A stretch of 26,630 nt of DNA from Endomicrobiia bacterium (GCA_025998475.1 BNVZ01000002.1:1-26630); one strand, 5' to 3'; positions 6,625 to 16,257 are shown, counted from the first letter of the stretch. Made by a program: numbers and translations. The notes: generated from the letters alone by a model not told the origin.

Positions 6625-7968
6625 CTATTGTTTGCCAACAAGGATAAACGCAAATTCAGCTTCTGCCGTTAACTTTCCGTTAATATAAGCTTTACCTTTC
6701 ATTTTACCGCACATTCTTCCGTCTTTTACTATTTCTACATGCAATTCAAGCATATCACCCGGCTTTACAGGTCTGCGAAACTTTGCTTTATCTATGGACA
6801 TAAAATAAGCAAGATATCCTTGCGTTTTAGGTCTTGAAAGAAACATAACACAAGAAGTCTGCGCCATTGCTTCAATAATTAAAACTCCGGGCATTATAGG
6901 TGCCCCCGGAAAATGCCCCTGAAAAAAATCTTCATTACCGCTAACACACTTATATCCTACAGCTTTTTTTGGAGTTTCCGTATCTATTTTTACTTTATCT
7001 ATCATCAAAAATGGATGCCTGTGAGGTATATATTTTAAAATCTCTTCATGATTTAAGATTCTTTCTGTTTCTGTTTGTTGTGTATTATTATCCGAATACT
7101 CTTCCGCATCTTTATCTTTTTCGATAACAGCTTTCTTCAAAAATTCCTTTAAAAAACTTATATTATTTTGATGTCCTGGTTTATCGGCAACAATCCTAGC
7201 TTTTATGGGCTTGCTGGCCAAATATAAATCGCCTATCAAATCTAAAATTTTATGTCTCACGAATTCATCGCTGTAACGCAATGGTTCTTTATTACGTATA
7301 CCATCCAAACCTATAACTATTGCATTATCCATAGATCCGCCTAAAGCGAGTCCATTCTTTTGGAGAGACTCTATTTCATAGTCGAAACAAAATGTTTTGG
7401 CGGAAGCAATACAATTTAAATAATCATCTTTATTTAAATTTTTTATAGTCATTTGCTGAAACTTTAAAAAGGGATGATCAAAACCTATAGTACACTCTAT
7501 TTCAAGATGATCTGATGGATAAGCTGATATTTTTGTTTTTCCTGATTCAAAGTGAACAGGTTCTTTGATAGTATAGTATTCTTTAGGAGTATTGAATTCT
7601 TTCATCCCCCCACTCAAAATGGTTTCTGCAAATATTTTTGAACCACCATCCAAAATAGGTGGCTCATTATTGTTTATTTCTATAATTAAATTATCAATCC
7701 CAAGAGCAAAACACGCAGACATTATATGCTCAATAGTATGAACACGTACGCCATTCTTTTCTATAACACTTCCTCTTATGGCCAAATCTACAACGGCATT
7801 AGACCAAATAGCTTCAATTTCATGCTTCTCTTGCAAATCTGTTCTTATAAATCTAATACCATAACCTGCATGAGGAGCTGGTTTAAAAGTTACCATGTTC
7901 TTATTACCAGTATGAAGACCCACGCCATCAACTGAAACCTCTTTTGAAATAGTCGTTTGATTTGCCAT
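6625..7968 (-). CDS. lpxC/fabZ: LpxC-FabZ bifunctional fusion: UDP-3-O-acyl-GlcNAc deacetylase / 3-hydroxyacyl-ACP dehydratase
   Basis: This is one 447-residue chain with two enzymes. Residues 1 to about 285 are LpxC, the zinc deacetylase that commits the cell to lipid A: HTIEH holds catalytic E80 and zinc ligand H81, VRHKILDLIGDLYL supplies H239 and D243, and KPGHQNN gives H266. A short acidic, glutamine-containing linker (about 286-302) leads to FabZ (about 303-447), with IPHRHPFLMID, then GHFPGAPIMPGVL (H352) and EAMAQ (E366) as the catalytic pair. FabZ consumes the 3-hydroxyacyl-ACP that LpxA and LpxD also use, so the fusion ties both fates to one protein. Such fusions are known in Bacteroidetes-type lineages. 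The ATG follows the lpxD stop by one base. All key residues are present. Confidence 0.96.
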   Translation of the reverse strand: MANQTTISKEVSVDGVGLHTGNKNMVTFKPAPHAGYGIRFIRTDLQEKHEIEAIWSNAVVDLAIRGSVIEKNGVRVHTIEHIMSACFALGIDNLIIEINNNEPPILDGGSKIFAETILSGGMKEFNTPKEYYTIKEPVHFESGKTKISAYPSDHLEIECTIGFDHPFLKFQQMTIKNLNKDDYLNCIASAKTFCFDYEIESLQKNGLALGGSMDNAIVIGLDGIRNKEPLRYSDEFVRHKILDLIGDLYLASKPIKARIVADKPGHQNNISFLKEFLKKAVIEKDKDAEEYSDNNTQQTETERILNHEEILKYIPHRHPFLMIDKVKIDTETPKKAVGYKCVSGNEDFFQGHFPGAPIMPGVLIIEAMAQTSCVMFLSRPKTQGYLAYFMSIDKAKFRRPVKPGDMLELHVEIVKDGRMCGKMKGKAYINGKLTAEAEFAFILVGKQ

Positions 7969-7969
7969 G

Positions 7970-9004
7970 TTAACTGTGCTTATCCTCCAAAGCTTTTTTA
8001 ATTTTTTTTAGATCTTGATACATATCAGGTAATTTTCTCATTAAAGTTCTTATCTTTATACTTTGTTTAATATTAGCCATAGGGTTGCCACCTATTTGCT
8101 CATTATCTTGAATATTTCCTGAAATACCTGACTGGCTTGCAATAGTAACGTTATTTCCTATTTTTAAATGCCCCGCGAGTCCTGTCTGTCCACCTACGAT
8201 AACGTTGTTCCCCAAATGTGTTGATCCGGATATTCCCGTCTGCGCAACAATTATACAATTTTCGCCAATGGTAACATTGTGAGCTATCTGAACAAGGTTA
8301 TCTATTTTTGTACCGCTTCCTATTTTTGTAGCACCGGTAGTGGCTCTGTCGATTGTAGTATTTGCGCCAATTTCAACATCATCGCCTATCTCAACATGTC
8401 CTATATGCGGAACTTTTTGCGCTTTGCCTTCAATAGAAACAAAACCAAAACCATCACCGCCTATAACAACACCGGGCTGAATAATAATTCTGTTGCCAAT
8501 TACTGTATTTTCCCTTATAACAACATTGGGATACACAAGACAATCTTTACCAATTTTTACACTTTTACCTATATAAACATTAGGAAATATTCTTGCATCG
8601 TCCCCGATTTCAACTCCTGATTCAATTACAACATTATGTCCAATATAGGTGCCCTTACCTACTTTCGCATTACCTGCTATAAAAACCGACTTATGCACAT
8701 TTTTTTCTATTAGACATAATTGTTCTTTCTCGATAATAGAAAGTACTTTAGTATAAGCGTATTGAGGATTTGAAACTTTTATAATATTTTTATCTTGAAA
8801 CTTTGAAATATCAGTATCGTCCGCAACAAAAATTATACCAGCCTCAGTCTTTAGCGCCTCAGTAAAATATTTCAAATTTCCCAGAAAAGAAATTTCATTT
8901 TTTTTTGCTTCAGAAATATCGTTAGCACCCGTTAAAATAATATTTTTATCCCCGATAAGCTCACCTTCAACAATCACTGCAAGTTCTGATGCCGTAAGTT
9001 TCAT
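7970..9004 (-). CDS. lpxD: UDP-3-O-acylglucosamine N-acyltransferase LpxD
   Basis: LpxD adds the second 3-hydroxyacyl chain, to the 2-amino group. The 344-residue length is typical. An N-terminal uridine-binding domain (about 1-100, with [13 protein letters not shown] near 44-56) is followed by hexapeptide repeats and a C-terminal helix. The signature blocks IGGDGFGF at 181-188, [15 protein letters not shown] at 212-226 and NLVQIAHNV with catalytic H242 are intact. AAAGGA lies seven bases before the ATG, a good ribosome site. The gene is packed between bamA and the lpxC-fabZ fusion, an order shared with many outer-membrane operons, although the usual skp/ompH gene between bamA and lpxD is missing here. 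Identification is secure. Confidence 0.96.
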   Translation of the reverse strand: MKLTASELAVIVEGELIGDKNIILTGANDISEAKKNEISFLGNLKYFTEALKTEAGIIFVADDTDISKFQDKNIIKVSNPQYAYTKVLSIIEKEQLCLIEKNVHKSVFIAGNAKVGKGTYIGHNVVIESGVEIGDDARIFPNVYIGKSVKIGKDCLVYPNVVIRENTVIGNRIIIQPGVVIGGDGFGFVSIEGKAQKVPHIGHVEIGDDVEIGANTTIDRATTGATKIGSGTKIDNLVQIAHNVTIGENCIIVAQTGISGSTHLGNNVIVGGQTGLAGHLKIGNNVTIASQSGISGNIQDNEQIGGNPMANIKQSIKIRTLMRKLPDMYQDLKKIKKALEDKHS

Positions 9005-9126
9005 TTATATGTCCTTTGCCATTTTATAACCTCATCCGCAGTATCTTTAAGAGTTTTTGGATGCGAACCGAGTACTTTCTTGAAGAATTCTTCCAAAAAT
9101 ACTTCTGTAAACCTTCAATAGCACCT
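9005..9126 (-). pseudogene. Possible 3' remnant of a lost gene between bamA and lpxD
   Basis: On the minus strand a frame open from a TGA just upstream reads RFTEVFLEEFFKKVLGSH and then [19 protein letters not shown], ending in a stop that overlaps the lpxD ATG as ATGA. An adjacent frame just upstream reads KIGAIEGLQK, so one indel could join the two. The composition is like a real protein tail, and the ATGA junction is what an intact operon gene would have. No start with a ribosome site is visible and I do not recognise the family; it does not look like Skp. It may be the end of a deleted gene, and it supplies the lpxD ribosome site. Confidence 0.35.
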
Positions 9127-9138
9127 ATTTTAACTGCT

Positions 9139-11424
9139 TTACTTGAAAGAAAAATAGAATTTCAAATCTCTTTTTTTAGAATCGAAATGATTGAACCCCC
9201 ATGCAGCATCAAATCTGATAGGGCCAAACGGAGTCATAATTCTTATTCCAAAACCCAATGAGGAATGCAAATTATTGTTTTTTGATCTCATCTTTAAATT
9301 CATATCTTTCCAATCATCCCAAATACCTCCAATGTCAGAGAACATAATACCTTGAATAATAGTTTTGTCATCTTGCGAAAGAGATAGAGGAAATTTGTAT
9401 TCAATATTCATTAGCCCTTTAATTCTACCGCCATTATCAGGACCTATTTCACCTTTTTCATCATAACCTTTCACGAAGTTCAAATTATCAAACCTCTCAT
9501 TAATAGGAACTTGTATCTGGTTTCCATAAGACATAATCACACGTCCTTCTATATTAATGCTTAATACAAGTTTCCAAAATGTAGGAAAATACCAAGTTGT
9601 TTTTCCACCTAATTTGAAAAAATTTACATCTCCAACCAAAAGACTACTAGCTAACTGTGCGTCCAAGCGACTCAAGTTGCCTGTTGAAGGATCAAGATGA
9701 TAATCTCTTGAGTCGTATACACCATCTCCAAGAATACTGGATATATTTGTTTTATCTTTTGGTTTTTGCAGACCATAATAATTATTTATCATACTTTTTG
9801 CTTTTTCTTTTATATCAAAAAATCTAACATGCTCAAATTTATACCCGCCTGAAAAACTTAAGTTTTCGTCTACTCTATGTCCTATTTTACATTCGGCGCC
9901 ATGTGTTCCTACTCTATAAGTGTCAGTTTCATTCTTAATATCTTTTTCTTCATTACTATAAGAATATCCCAAAGATAAACTCGCGTTTTTGTTTAAAATC
10001 CATGGCTCTCCCCAACTTAACCCATAAGTTTGGTCTTTTTTGCCCCATTGAACATACGCAACAGCTGTTTGCCCCCGCTCAAGTAAGTTCTTATGTTCAA
10101 ACTGCAACCCTCCAGAAAGACCACTCGAGGAACTAAATCCTGTTCCAATGTTAGCGGAAACATTCACCGCACCCGATTTTACAATATCTAAATTTAAATC
10201 CACAGTATCAGGCTTTCCTGCAACAGTGTCCTGCTTACATTCGACAACTTCAATAAAACCTAAATTGTAGAGTTTTTGTATGCTTCTGGCAAGTTTATTG
10301 GCCTCCAATAAATCACCTTGTTTTAAAAGAAGCTCTCTCTCTATAAAGTTCCTTTCTGTTGTACTCTCAAGCCCGTATATATTAATACTACCGACATAAA
10401 CAGGATGATTTTCCTGTATCGAAAAATTAATATCAACAGTACCATTTGTTGCATCTTTATTAGGATAATTATGATCTATATTGACATGAAGATATCCTCT
10501 ATTGGCATAGAAATCATGAATATTACCCTTAGTCTTGTAAATTTTATCATCGTTTAAAGTCTGTTTTTTTTTAAGTTTAATCAGCTCTTTAATTTTCTTG
10601 TCATCAACACTAAGATTACCACTATGAGTTATTTTACCTATTTTATACTTACTGCCTTCACTGATATTCAAAGTTAAAAATACTTTTGTTTTTTCTTTGT
10701 TATATATAATAGGCGAAGAAACAATCCTACAATCCATAAATCCCTCCCCTTTATAGAATTCTTCTATTTTGGATTTATCTTCTTCAAGAAGTTCTTCTGA
10801 ATATGCTTTTCCCTTTCTTATTTTTTTCATAAGACCAAGAATTTTCTCTTTTTTAAAAGAAGTAACACCTTTAATACCAACTTCTCCTACACAAGTTTGA
10901 CGGTTTTCTGTTATAAGGAACGTTACTGTCACTTTATTCGTATCCAAGTTATCCGTAGGGTAGCCTTGAATATGACAGTCACTATAAGCGTTATCTTTGT
11001 AGAGCTTTGATATCTTTTTCTTTGTTTCATCAAATTTCAAATTATCGTAATATTCTCCTTCTTTTAATGAACTTATACCTTTAAGCTTTCTTGTAGGAAA
11101 TCCTTTATTACCCTTAAAAATAATAGTGCCTATTTTGTAACGTTTTTCAACAACTGTAAAAGTAAGTACTCTCTTATCTTTATCATAAGAAAATTCAACA
11201 TTTTCGATAAAATCGAGCGACATTATAGCGCCGACATCTTTTCTTACCGCATCTACTGAATAAGGCTTGCCTTTCTTGAGTTTAGCAGCACGCAAAATTC
11301 TTTCTGGCCTTACCTTACGAAAATTCCCTTTGACCTCAACCTTTGTTATCACATCACTCTCTGCGGCACACATGTACGAAGCAAAGAACATCATAAAAAA
11401 CACTAAAGCCCAACGAATTTTCAT
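9139..11424 (-). CDS. bamA: Outer membrane protein assembly factor BamA
   Basis: BamA inserts beta-barrel proteins into the outer membrane. The 761-residue product has a signal peptide (about 1-21, MKIRWALVFF... with a hydrophobic core and an Ala-rich cleavage region). Five POTRA domains follow, at about 25-95, 96-175, 176-258, 259-341 and 342-417, each with a recognisable G-N/G-x strand turn. A C-terminal barrel runs from about 430 to 761. The lid-loop motif usually written VRGF is VKGY here. The barrel ends FYFSFK, so the usual terminal aromatic residue is followed by one extra Lys. AGGAG precedes the ATG by about seven bases. It leads the lipid A operon, coupling barrel assembly and LPS synthesis, both needed for an outer membrane. 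Confidence 0.95.
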   Translation of the reverse strand: MKIRWALVFFMMFFASYMCAAESDVITKVEVKGNFRKVRPERILRAAKLKKGKPYSVDAVRKDVGAIMSLDFIENVEFSYDKDKRVLTFTVVEKRYKIGTIIFKGNKGFPTRKLKGISSLKEGEYYDNLKFDETKKKISKLYKDNAYSDCHIQGYPTDNLDTNKVTVTFLITENRQTCVGEVGIKGVTSFKKEKILGLMKKIRKGKAYSEELLEEDKSKIEEFYKGEGFMDCRIVSSPIIYNKEKTKVFLTLNISEGSKYKIGKITHSGNLSVDDKKIKELIKLKKKQTLNDDKIYKTKGNIHDFYANRGYLHVNIDHNYPNKDATNGTVDINFSIQENHPVYVGSINIYGLESTTERNFIERELLLKQGDLLEANKLARSIQKLYNLGFIEVVECKQDTVAGKPDTVDLNLDIVKSGAVNVSANIGTGFSSSSGLSGGLQFEHKNLLERGQTAVAYVQWGKKDQTYGLSWGEPWILNKNASLSLGYSYSNEEKDIKNETDTYRVGTHGAECKIGHRVDENLSFSGGYKFEHVRFFDIKEKAKSMINNYYGLQKPKDKTNISSILGDGVYDSRDYHLDPSTGNLSRLDAQLASSLLVGDVNFFKLGGKTTWYFPTFWKLVLSINIEGRVIMSYGNQIQVPINERFDNLNFVKGYDEKGEIGPDNGGRIKGLMNIEYKFPLSLSQDDKTIIQGIMFSDIGGIWDDWKDMNLKMRSKNNNLHSSLGFGIRIMTPFGPIRFDAAWGFNHFDSKKRDLKFYFSFK

Positions 11425-11511
11425 TAAAAACTCCTAGTTGTAATATAATTGATGTAAACCTTGCGCCCGTGTTTTACTAAAAACTGCATAAGAATTCAAC
11501 ACAACGCAGAA

Positions 11512-11539
11512 CCTCGTCAGGCAAAACGCATGAAAAAAG
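11512..11539 (-). repeat. Dispersed TTTCATGCGTTTTGCC-type repeat, copy 1
   Basis: On the minus strand this reads CTTTTTTCATGCGTTTTGCC followed by TGACGAGG. It pairs as an inverted repeat with the copy at 11626-11651 and resembles those at 24433 and 25990. Confidence 0.45.
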
Positions 11540-11625
11540 TTTCTCAAGGCAACTGGTTTTAGGCTTAAGCAAATTTCATAGACTGCAATTTGATACTGCC
11601 TGTGGCAATCAAAAATCAAAAAAAA

Positions 11626-11651
11626 GCTTTCATACGTTTGCCGTGATGGTC
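11626..11651 (+). repeat. Dispersed TTTCATGCGTTTGCC-type repeat, copy 2
   Basis: Reads GCTTTCATACGTTTGCCGTG then ATGGTC. About 30 further bases upstream (TGCCTGTGGCAA...) also align loosely with the bases upstream of the copy at 24433, so the homologous unit is probably 50 bases or more. Confidence 0.45.
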
Positions 11652-11787
11652 TCATAATACATCTAACACGTCAATATCTTCTTTGGGCTGTTTTTTTAGA
11701 AGATGAATTAGTTGGCAAAATTAAAAGCAACATGTGAATTTACAAATAAGCTGCAGACCATGGCTGCTAATACAAAAAATAACTCCT

Positions 11788-12582
11788 TTATTTTTGAACT
11801 CTTCTGTTATTTTTTTCCCATATGATACGTATGCCTTCTAATGTCAGGTTAGGCAAAATAACCTTTATTTCTTTTATCTCACTAAGTATCAAGCCTGCCA
11901 AACCACCTGTGGCAATTATATGGTTTACTTTTATTTCTTTTTTTATCCTTGAGATAAGTTCTTTTACAAGTCCTACATAACCAAAGTAAAGACCTGACTG
12001 AATACATTCTACAGTCGTCGTGCCTATCGACTTGAAAGGTTTTTTCATCTCTACTTGCGGAAGTTGCGCCGTTTTTAAACTTAAAGCCTGCGCTGAAATC
12101 ACTGGTCCCGGAGCTATCATCCCACCAACATATCTTCCTTTTAAATCTATACAATCAAATGTTGTCGCAGTGCCAAAATCAATAACAACACAACCGCCGC
12201 CGTAAATAGAATATGCGGCAACAACATCTGCAATTCTATCAGCTCCTGCCTCTTTTGGATTTCCAGTCGCAAAAATTAAATCTCCTGAATTTTTATAACT
12301 TACAAAAAATGTTTTTTTATTAAAACATCTCTTTATTAACTCTTCAAAAACAGAATTTAAAGATGGGACAACACTTGCAACAGCAACATTACTTATTTTT
12401 TTTGCGTCATATCCCAAACAAAAAAACATATTCATGAGCATTGTTGCATATTCGTCTGAAGTTTGTCCATTTATTGTCGACATTCTCCAAACCTTTAAAG
12501 GATTAGGTAAAACCTTTCCATTTTCATCATCAAATAAACCAACAGTTGTATTTGTGTTCCCTATGTCGAGCGCCAAAAACAT
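11788..12582 (-). CDS. coaX: Type III pantothenate kinase CoaX
   Basis: CoaX phosphorylates pantothenate, the first step of coenzyme A synthesis, and is not feedback-inhibited by CoA. The 264-residue protein shows the ASKHA-type kinase blocks of the family: DIGNTNTTVGLF at 6-17 (phosphate 1), GADR at 113-116 with the catalytic-type Asp D115, DFGTATTFD at 135-143 (phosphate 2), GGMIAPG near 153-159, and a TGG adenosine motif before LTLEGIRII. It lies 41 bases after the fumarase beta gene on the same strand and is probably the last gene of that transcript. The start matches the family N-terminus. Identification is secure. Confidence 0.95.
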   Translation of the reverse strand: MFLALDIGNTNTTVGLFDDENGKVLPNPLKVWRMSTINGQTSDEYATMLMNMFFCLGYDAKKISNVAVASVVPSLNSVFEELIKRCFNKKTFFVSYKNSGDLIFATGNPKEAGADRIADVVAAYSIYGGGCVVIDFGTATTFDCIDLKGRYVGGMIAPGPVISAQALSLKTAQLPQVEMKKPFKSIGTTTVECIQSGLYFGYVGLVKELISRIKKEIKVNHIIATGGLAGLILSEIKEIKVILPNLTLEGIRIIWEKNNRRVQK

Positions 12583-12623
12583 GGTACCCTGTACCCTTTA
12601 TTAAAATTAAAGCCACTTTGCTT

Positions 12624-13148
12624 TCAACTATGCTTTAAAATATTATTGCCTAAGCTGTCTATTGCAACAATCAGCGGCATATCTTTAACTTTAAGTTTGT
12701 AAACCGCTTCAGGTCCCAAATCTTCAAAAGCAATCAATTCTGCTTTTTGTACTGTCTTGGAAATAAGAGCCGCAACACCACCTGTAGCTACAAGATATGC
12801 AGAGTTATTTAATTTTATAAAATTAACCACTTCATCAGATCTGTTGCCTTTGCCTATTAAGATTTTTACACCACCTTTTAAAATTCTTGCCGTAAAAATA
12901 TCCATTCTTGAAGATGTTGTCGGGCCGCATGCTCCGATTACTGCCCCATGCCTTGCAGGTGTAGGTCCACAATAGTAAATTGCAGCGTTTTTTAGATCAA
13001 AAGGCAATTCTTTCCCGCAGTCTAGCATATCTATGATTCTTTTATGAGCAGTATCCCTTGCTGTATAAATAGTTCCGCTAAACAAAATTTTTTGCCCTGC
13101 CTTTAGAGCTTTGATATTTAAAACCAAGTCTTGTAAATTTGTTTTCAT
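12624..13148 (-). CDS. Class I (iron-sulfur) fumarate hydratase, beta subunit
   Basis: This is the C-terminal-domain subunit of the two-chain class I fumarase/tartrate dehydratase, which interconverts fumarate and malate with a 4Fe-4S cluster held by the alpha chain. I start it at the ATG at 13148 (174 residues), which overlaps the alpha stop as ATGA; the open frame extends to 13181, but that would add eleven residues not typical of the family. Visible motifs are FSGTIYTARDTAHKRI near the start, YYCGPTPA, then GACGPTTSSRMD, all characteristic of the beta subunit. It is directly coupled to the alpha gene and next to malic enzyme, which supports fumarase over tartrate dehydratase, though sequence alone does not separate them. 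Confidence 0.9.
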   Translation of the reverse strand: MKTNLQDLVLNIKALKAGQKILFSGTIYTARDTAHKRIIDMLDCGKELPFDLKNAAIYYCGPTPARHGAVIGACGPTTSSRMDIFTARILKGGVKILIGKGNRSDEVVNFIKLNNSAYLVATGGVAALISKTVQKAELIAFEDLGPEAVYKLKVKDMPLIVAIDSLGNNILKHS

Positions 13149-13984
13149 ATTATAACCATTTTTCTTCTGCAAGAATGACACTGAATACTTACAGCAACAG
13201 GGAGAGAAGCTATATGCGTAGGCTTTGTTTCAATAAAAACAGCTAAAGCCGTAGTCTTGCCACCCATGCCCATAGGACCAATATTTAATTTGTTTATATT
13301 AGTCAATAATTCATGTTCTTTGCCTGCGTAAAAATCATTTTTATTTTTACTTACTGTTTCACGAAGCAATGCTTTTTTTGCCAAAAGACCTACAGACGCA
13401 AAGTCGCCACCTATACCAACCCCTACAACTAAAGGAGGACATGCATCTACGCATTTATCATTTATAACACCTAAAACAAACTCTTCTACGCCTTTCCATC
13501 CGTCTGACGGAACAAGCATTTTTAACGCGCTTGCATTTTCACTTCCGCCGCCTTTAGGCAAGAAAGTAATTTCTATTTTATCACCAGGAACTATATCAAC
13601 ATAAATATTTGCCGGAGTGTTGCTTTGAGTATTTTTTCTCTCAAGTGGATCAGAAACAATAGATTTACGCAAATAATTATTTACGTATCCTAAAGAAACG
13701 CCTTCGTTTATAGCATCATAAATATTTCCATCTTCAATATACACATCTTGCCCTAACTTAATAAAAAAATTTGCAGTCCCCGTGTCCTGACATAAAGGAA
13801 ACTGTTCACTCTTTGCGATATCTGCATTCTCAATAATTTCTTCTAAAATATCTTTTGCAATACCGGTCTCCAAAACAACACTCTGTCTTAAAGATTTCAA
13901 AATATCTTCAGGAAGTTCAAAGTTTGTTTTAGCGCAAAGATTTTCTATTACATTGGTTATTGTTTCAGATTTTATCTTTCGCAC
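13145..13984 (-). CDS. Class I (iron-sulfur) fumarate hydratase, alpha subunit
   Basis: The 279-residue alpha chain carries the 4Fe-4S site. Three conserved Cys appear in family contexts: C65 in LCQDTGTA, C182 in ACPPLVVGVGIGGD, and C269 in IQCHSCRR close to the C-terminus. GPMGMGGKTT near 236-245 is another hallmark. The start is GTG at 13984, 20 bases inside the malic enzyme gene, with AAAGG about eleven bases upstream; no ATG fits better. The stop overlaps the beta ATG. With malic enzyme it forms a fumarate-malate-pyruvate module, useful for an anaerobe that lacks a full TCA cycle. That metabolic reading is inference from adjacency. Class I fumarases are oxygen-sensitive, consistent with anaerobic life. 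Confidence 0.92.
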   Translation of the reverse strand: MRKIKSETITNVIENLCAKTNFELPEDILKSLRQSVVLETGIAKDILEEIIENADIAKSEQFPLCQDTGTANFFIKLGQDVYIEDGNIYDAINEGVSLGYVNNYLRKSIVSDPLERKNTQSNTPANIYVDIVPGDKIEITFLPKGGGSENASALKMLVPSDGWKGVEEFVLGVINDKCVDACPPLVVGVGIGGDFASVGLLAKKALLRETVSKNKNDFYAGKEHELLTNINKLNIGPMGMGGKTTALAVFIETKPTHIASLPVAVSIQCHSCRRKMVII

Positions 13985-15338
13985 TTTTTATATAACCTTT
14001 TTCCATCATTGTTTTTGTTATAGCTCTGCTTCTTTTTATTATTGTTTTTGCATCATCATAGATTTTATCATAACTTAATTTTTTAGCTGCGACTTTTTCC
14101 TTTAGAGCTTTTATGCCTATAGCTGCGGCAACTTTAGGGAAAATTTCCCAATCATTCATAGTAGGAAGAATTTTATCAGGTCTTATATTGCTGTCATCTA
14201 TGCAAGATGCAAGCTCTGTAGCAGCTGTTATACACATAGTATCGGTTATGGTAGAAGCTCTCACATCAAGAGCTCCGCGAAAAACTCCCGGAAAGCCCAA
14301 AGAGTTATTGACCTGATTTGCAAAATCACTTCTTCCTGTAGCAACTACTGCAGCACCAGCCTCTTTTGCTTCCCAAGGCCAAATTTCAGGCGTTGGATTT
14401 GCGCATGCAAAAACTATTGGATTTTTGCCCATTGCCTGTATCCATTCTTTCTTTATCACTCCAGGTCCCGGCGCAGACAATGCGATAACAGCATCAGCGT
14501 TTTCCATAGCTTCTTTAATTCTACCTCGAACATCATTCGCATTTGTATCAACAGCAAGCAACCATTGTTCGGGACTATTTTTTAAATCAAACCGTTCTTT
14601 ATGCAAAGTTCCATTTATGTCAGACATAATTATATTTGCAGGATTTGCTCCGTAAAGAATCAAAAGTCTTGCTATGCAGATATTTGCAGCTCCTGCCCCT
14701 ACCATAGCAATTTTAACTTTACCTATTTTTTTACCTACAACTTTCAAAGCATTTATAAACCCTGCGAGTGTTACAAGTGCTGTTCCTTGTTGATCGTCAT
14801 GCCATACAGGTATGCGGCATTCTTTTCTTAAAGTGTTTAAGATTGGGAAACATTTTGGCTGCGAAATATCTTCTAAATTTACACCTCCAAAAGACGGCTG
14901 TAATATTTTTACGGTTTGTATTATCTCTTTTTCGTCTTTTGTTTCAAGACATATAGGATAAGCGTCAACGCCACCAAGATATTTGTATAAAAGAGCTTTC
15001 CCCTCCATAACCGGCATTCCTGCCTCAGGTCCTATATCTCCAAGACCCAAAACCCTTGTACCGTCACTTACTACAGCAACGCTGTTCCATTTGTTTGTAT
15101 ATTCATACACAAGTTCAGGATTTTTATAAATATCAGTGCATACCGCTGCAACTCCCGGGCTATACCATATTGAAAAATCATCTAAACTTTTAACTCTGCA
15201 CTTTGGAACAATCTCAATTTTACCACGGTAGAAAGGATGTAGTTTTCTCGCAATCCTAGATGGTTCTTGAGATGCCTTTAGAAGTTTTTTTTCATTAACT
15301 TTTTTTTGTTCTGTCACATTATTTTCCCATTCAAGCAT
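13965..15338 (-). CDS. NAD(P)-dependent malic enzyme (oxaloacetate-decarboxylating)
   Basis: Malic enzyme converts malate to pyruvate and CO2 with reduction of NAD(P). The 457-residue protein is the short bacterial form without a phosphotransacetylase tail. Motifs in order are [12 protein letters not shown] (catalytic Tyr), [20 protein letters not shown] (catalytic Lys), [14 protein letters not shown] (metal site), the Rossmann [13 protein letters not shown], and [15 protein letters not shown], then [24 protein letters not shown] versus NADP preference cannot be read with confidence. The first gene of the minus-strand block, it overlaps the fumarase alpha start by 20 bases. The ATG at 15338 gives about 35 extra residues before the conserved [11 protein letters not shown]; a later start is possible. 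Confidence 0.94.
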   Translation of the reverse strand: MLEWENNVTEQKKVNEKKLLKASQEPSRIARKLHPFYRGKIEIVPKCRVKSLDDFSIWYSPGVAAVCTDIYKNPELVYEYTNKWNSVAVVSDGTRVLGLGDIGPEAGMPVMEGKALLYKYLGGVDAYPICLETKDEKEIIQTVKILQPSFGGVNLEDISQPKCFPILNTLRKECRIPVWHDDQQGTALVTLAGFINALKVVGKKIGKVKIAMVGAGAANICIARLLILYGANPANIIMSDINGTLHKERFDLKNSPEQWLLAVDTNANDVRGRIKEAMENADAVIALSAPGPGVIKKEWIQAMGKNPIVFACANPTPEIWPWEAKEAGAAVVATGRSDFANQVNNSLGFPGVFRGALDVRASTITDTMCITAATELASCIDDSNIRPDKILPTMNDWEIFPKVAAAIGIKALKEKVAAKKLSYDKIYDDAKTIIKRSRAITKTMMEKGYIKSAKDKI

Positions 15339-16257
15339 TTTAATATTTTTTCAAAAAACCGTTAAAATAAAAAGCCTTTAATACGAATACGCAAAGCTTT
15401 TTGCCTTGTCAAAACATTTAAGTTAAATGATTTCGACATCACCTCCTACATCAAACAAATGAGCTTTTGACAAATTGAATTTTTGTAACTACTCGAAGGC
15501 AACAGCTGACCATAGCAAGTTCTAGAAAGCATACTATATCCACTCTTTACAACAGTATCAACGAAGAAGCGTATTTTAGCAAATTGCTCCTACGCCTATA
15601 GTATTTGTAAATGCCCGGACACCTTGTTGTTATGGTTTTCTCTCTCATATGTTCTATCATAGGTCTGCCTAAAAACTTTAGTACATCACTGCTATCCTGA
15701 ACTTGTTTAGATATTCAACAGACCTCTTGCACAACTAAGTGTTAAATTCAAAATTACAAATACCTGAAACTCAAGTTAAATCGCAGTCCAAAGGGTCTTT
15801 TACGGTTTCTATATCTATTCCGTACTATTTTAAACCTTTTAACAAATACTTTATTGTTTCTGTGACGAAATAACTAAAAACAATGCTAATTTAATAGTAA
15901 ACACAAAAATCCACAAAAATCATGGGTTTTTAATACTTTCCTTACGCTCTTGCTTTGTGTTTTGTATCTGCATCCAGCGTCATTGTACATTTTTTTAGTC
16001 CAATAGTCCAATTTGCCTTTTCTTCCTTTTGCTGGTCTTTATATCTTTGTCATCTTTTGAAATTCTTTGCTCTTTTCCTTCATTTTCGTTTGTTTTCATG
16101 GTTATTATATGTTATTGTTATTGTCCAAGTATTAGAAGGACGCCAATGATAAATATGATTTGCCTAAAAACTCTTCGCAAAGCCCTTGTCAATTCTTAAA
16201 CTTGTTCTGGTAGCTAGCGTTGTTTTTATGGCAAAATGCCTAAAACTTGGAATAATA
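15339..16257. other. Strand-switch region with decayed mobile and coding DNA
   Basis: No intact gene is seen over about 900 bases between two divergent operons, so promoters for malic enzyme and dxs should lie here; I could not identify convincing ones. It contains an IS110-type remnant at 15714-15836. On the minus strand, a Lys-rich frame from about 16097 reads MKTNENEGKEQRISKDDKD and stops. A shifted frame continues KKMYNDAGCRYKTQSKSVRK into LKTHDFCGF, as if one frameshift broke a small gene. The short plus-strand frame at 15955-16149 is the complement of this and is not supported. Confidence 0.5.
15714..15836 (-). pseudogene. IS110-family transposase N-terminal remnant
   Basis: Read on the minus strand, this matches 26392-26516 closely. 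It encodes GIDIGK-like IDIETVKDPLDCDLT, a stop, then VSGICNFEFNT, which fits the start of the IS110 DEDD transposase domain (IDI...D, then F.NT). Internal stops and the missing remainder show it is dead. The bases at 15720-15740 (AGACCTCTTGCACAACTAA) resemble the terminus motif of the edge repeats. Confidence 0.5.

Larger units (their letters stand above)
11425..11787. other. Gene-free stretch upstream of bamA with inverted short repeats
   Basis: No convincing gene lies here. The stretch contains two inverted copies of a roughly 25-base dispersed repeat (11512-11539 and 11626-11651) and a small hairpin, TTGATACTGCC-TGT-GGCAATCAA, at about 11590-11612. A 73-codon minus-strand frame runs through both repeat arms and lacks a recognisable domain. 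The bamA promoter is expected here, but I could not pick out a clear -35/-10 pair. Confidence 0.5.

Noticed and set aside
11434..11655. 73-codon minus-strand frame before bamA
   Set aside because: It crosses both arms of the inverted short repeat, has no good ribosome site and matches no family I recognise.
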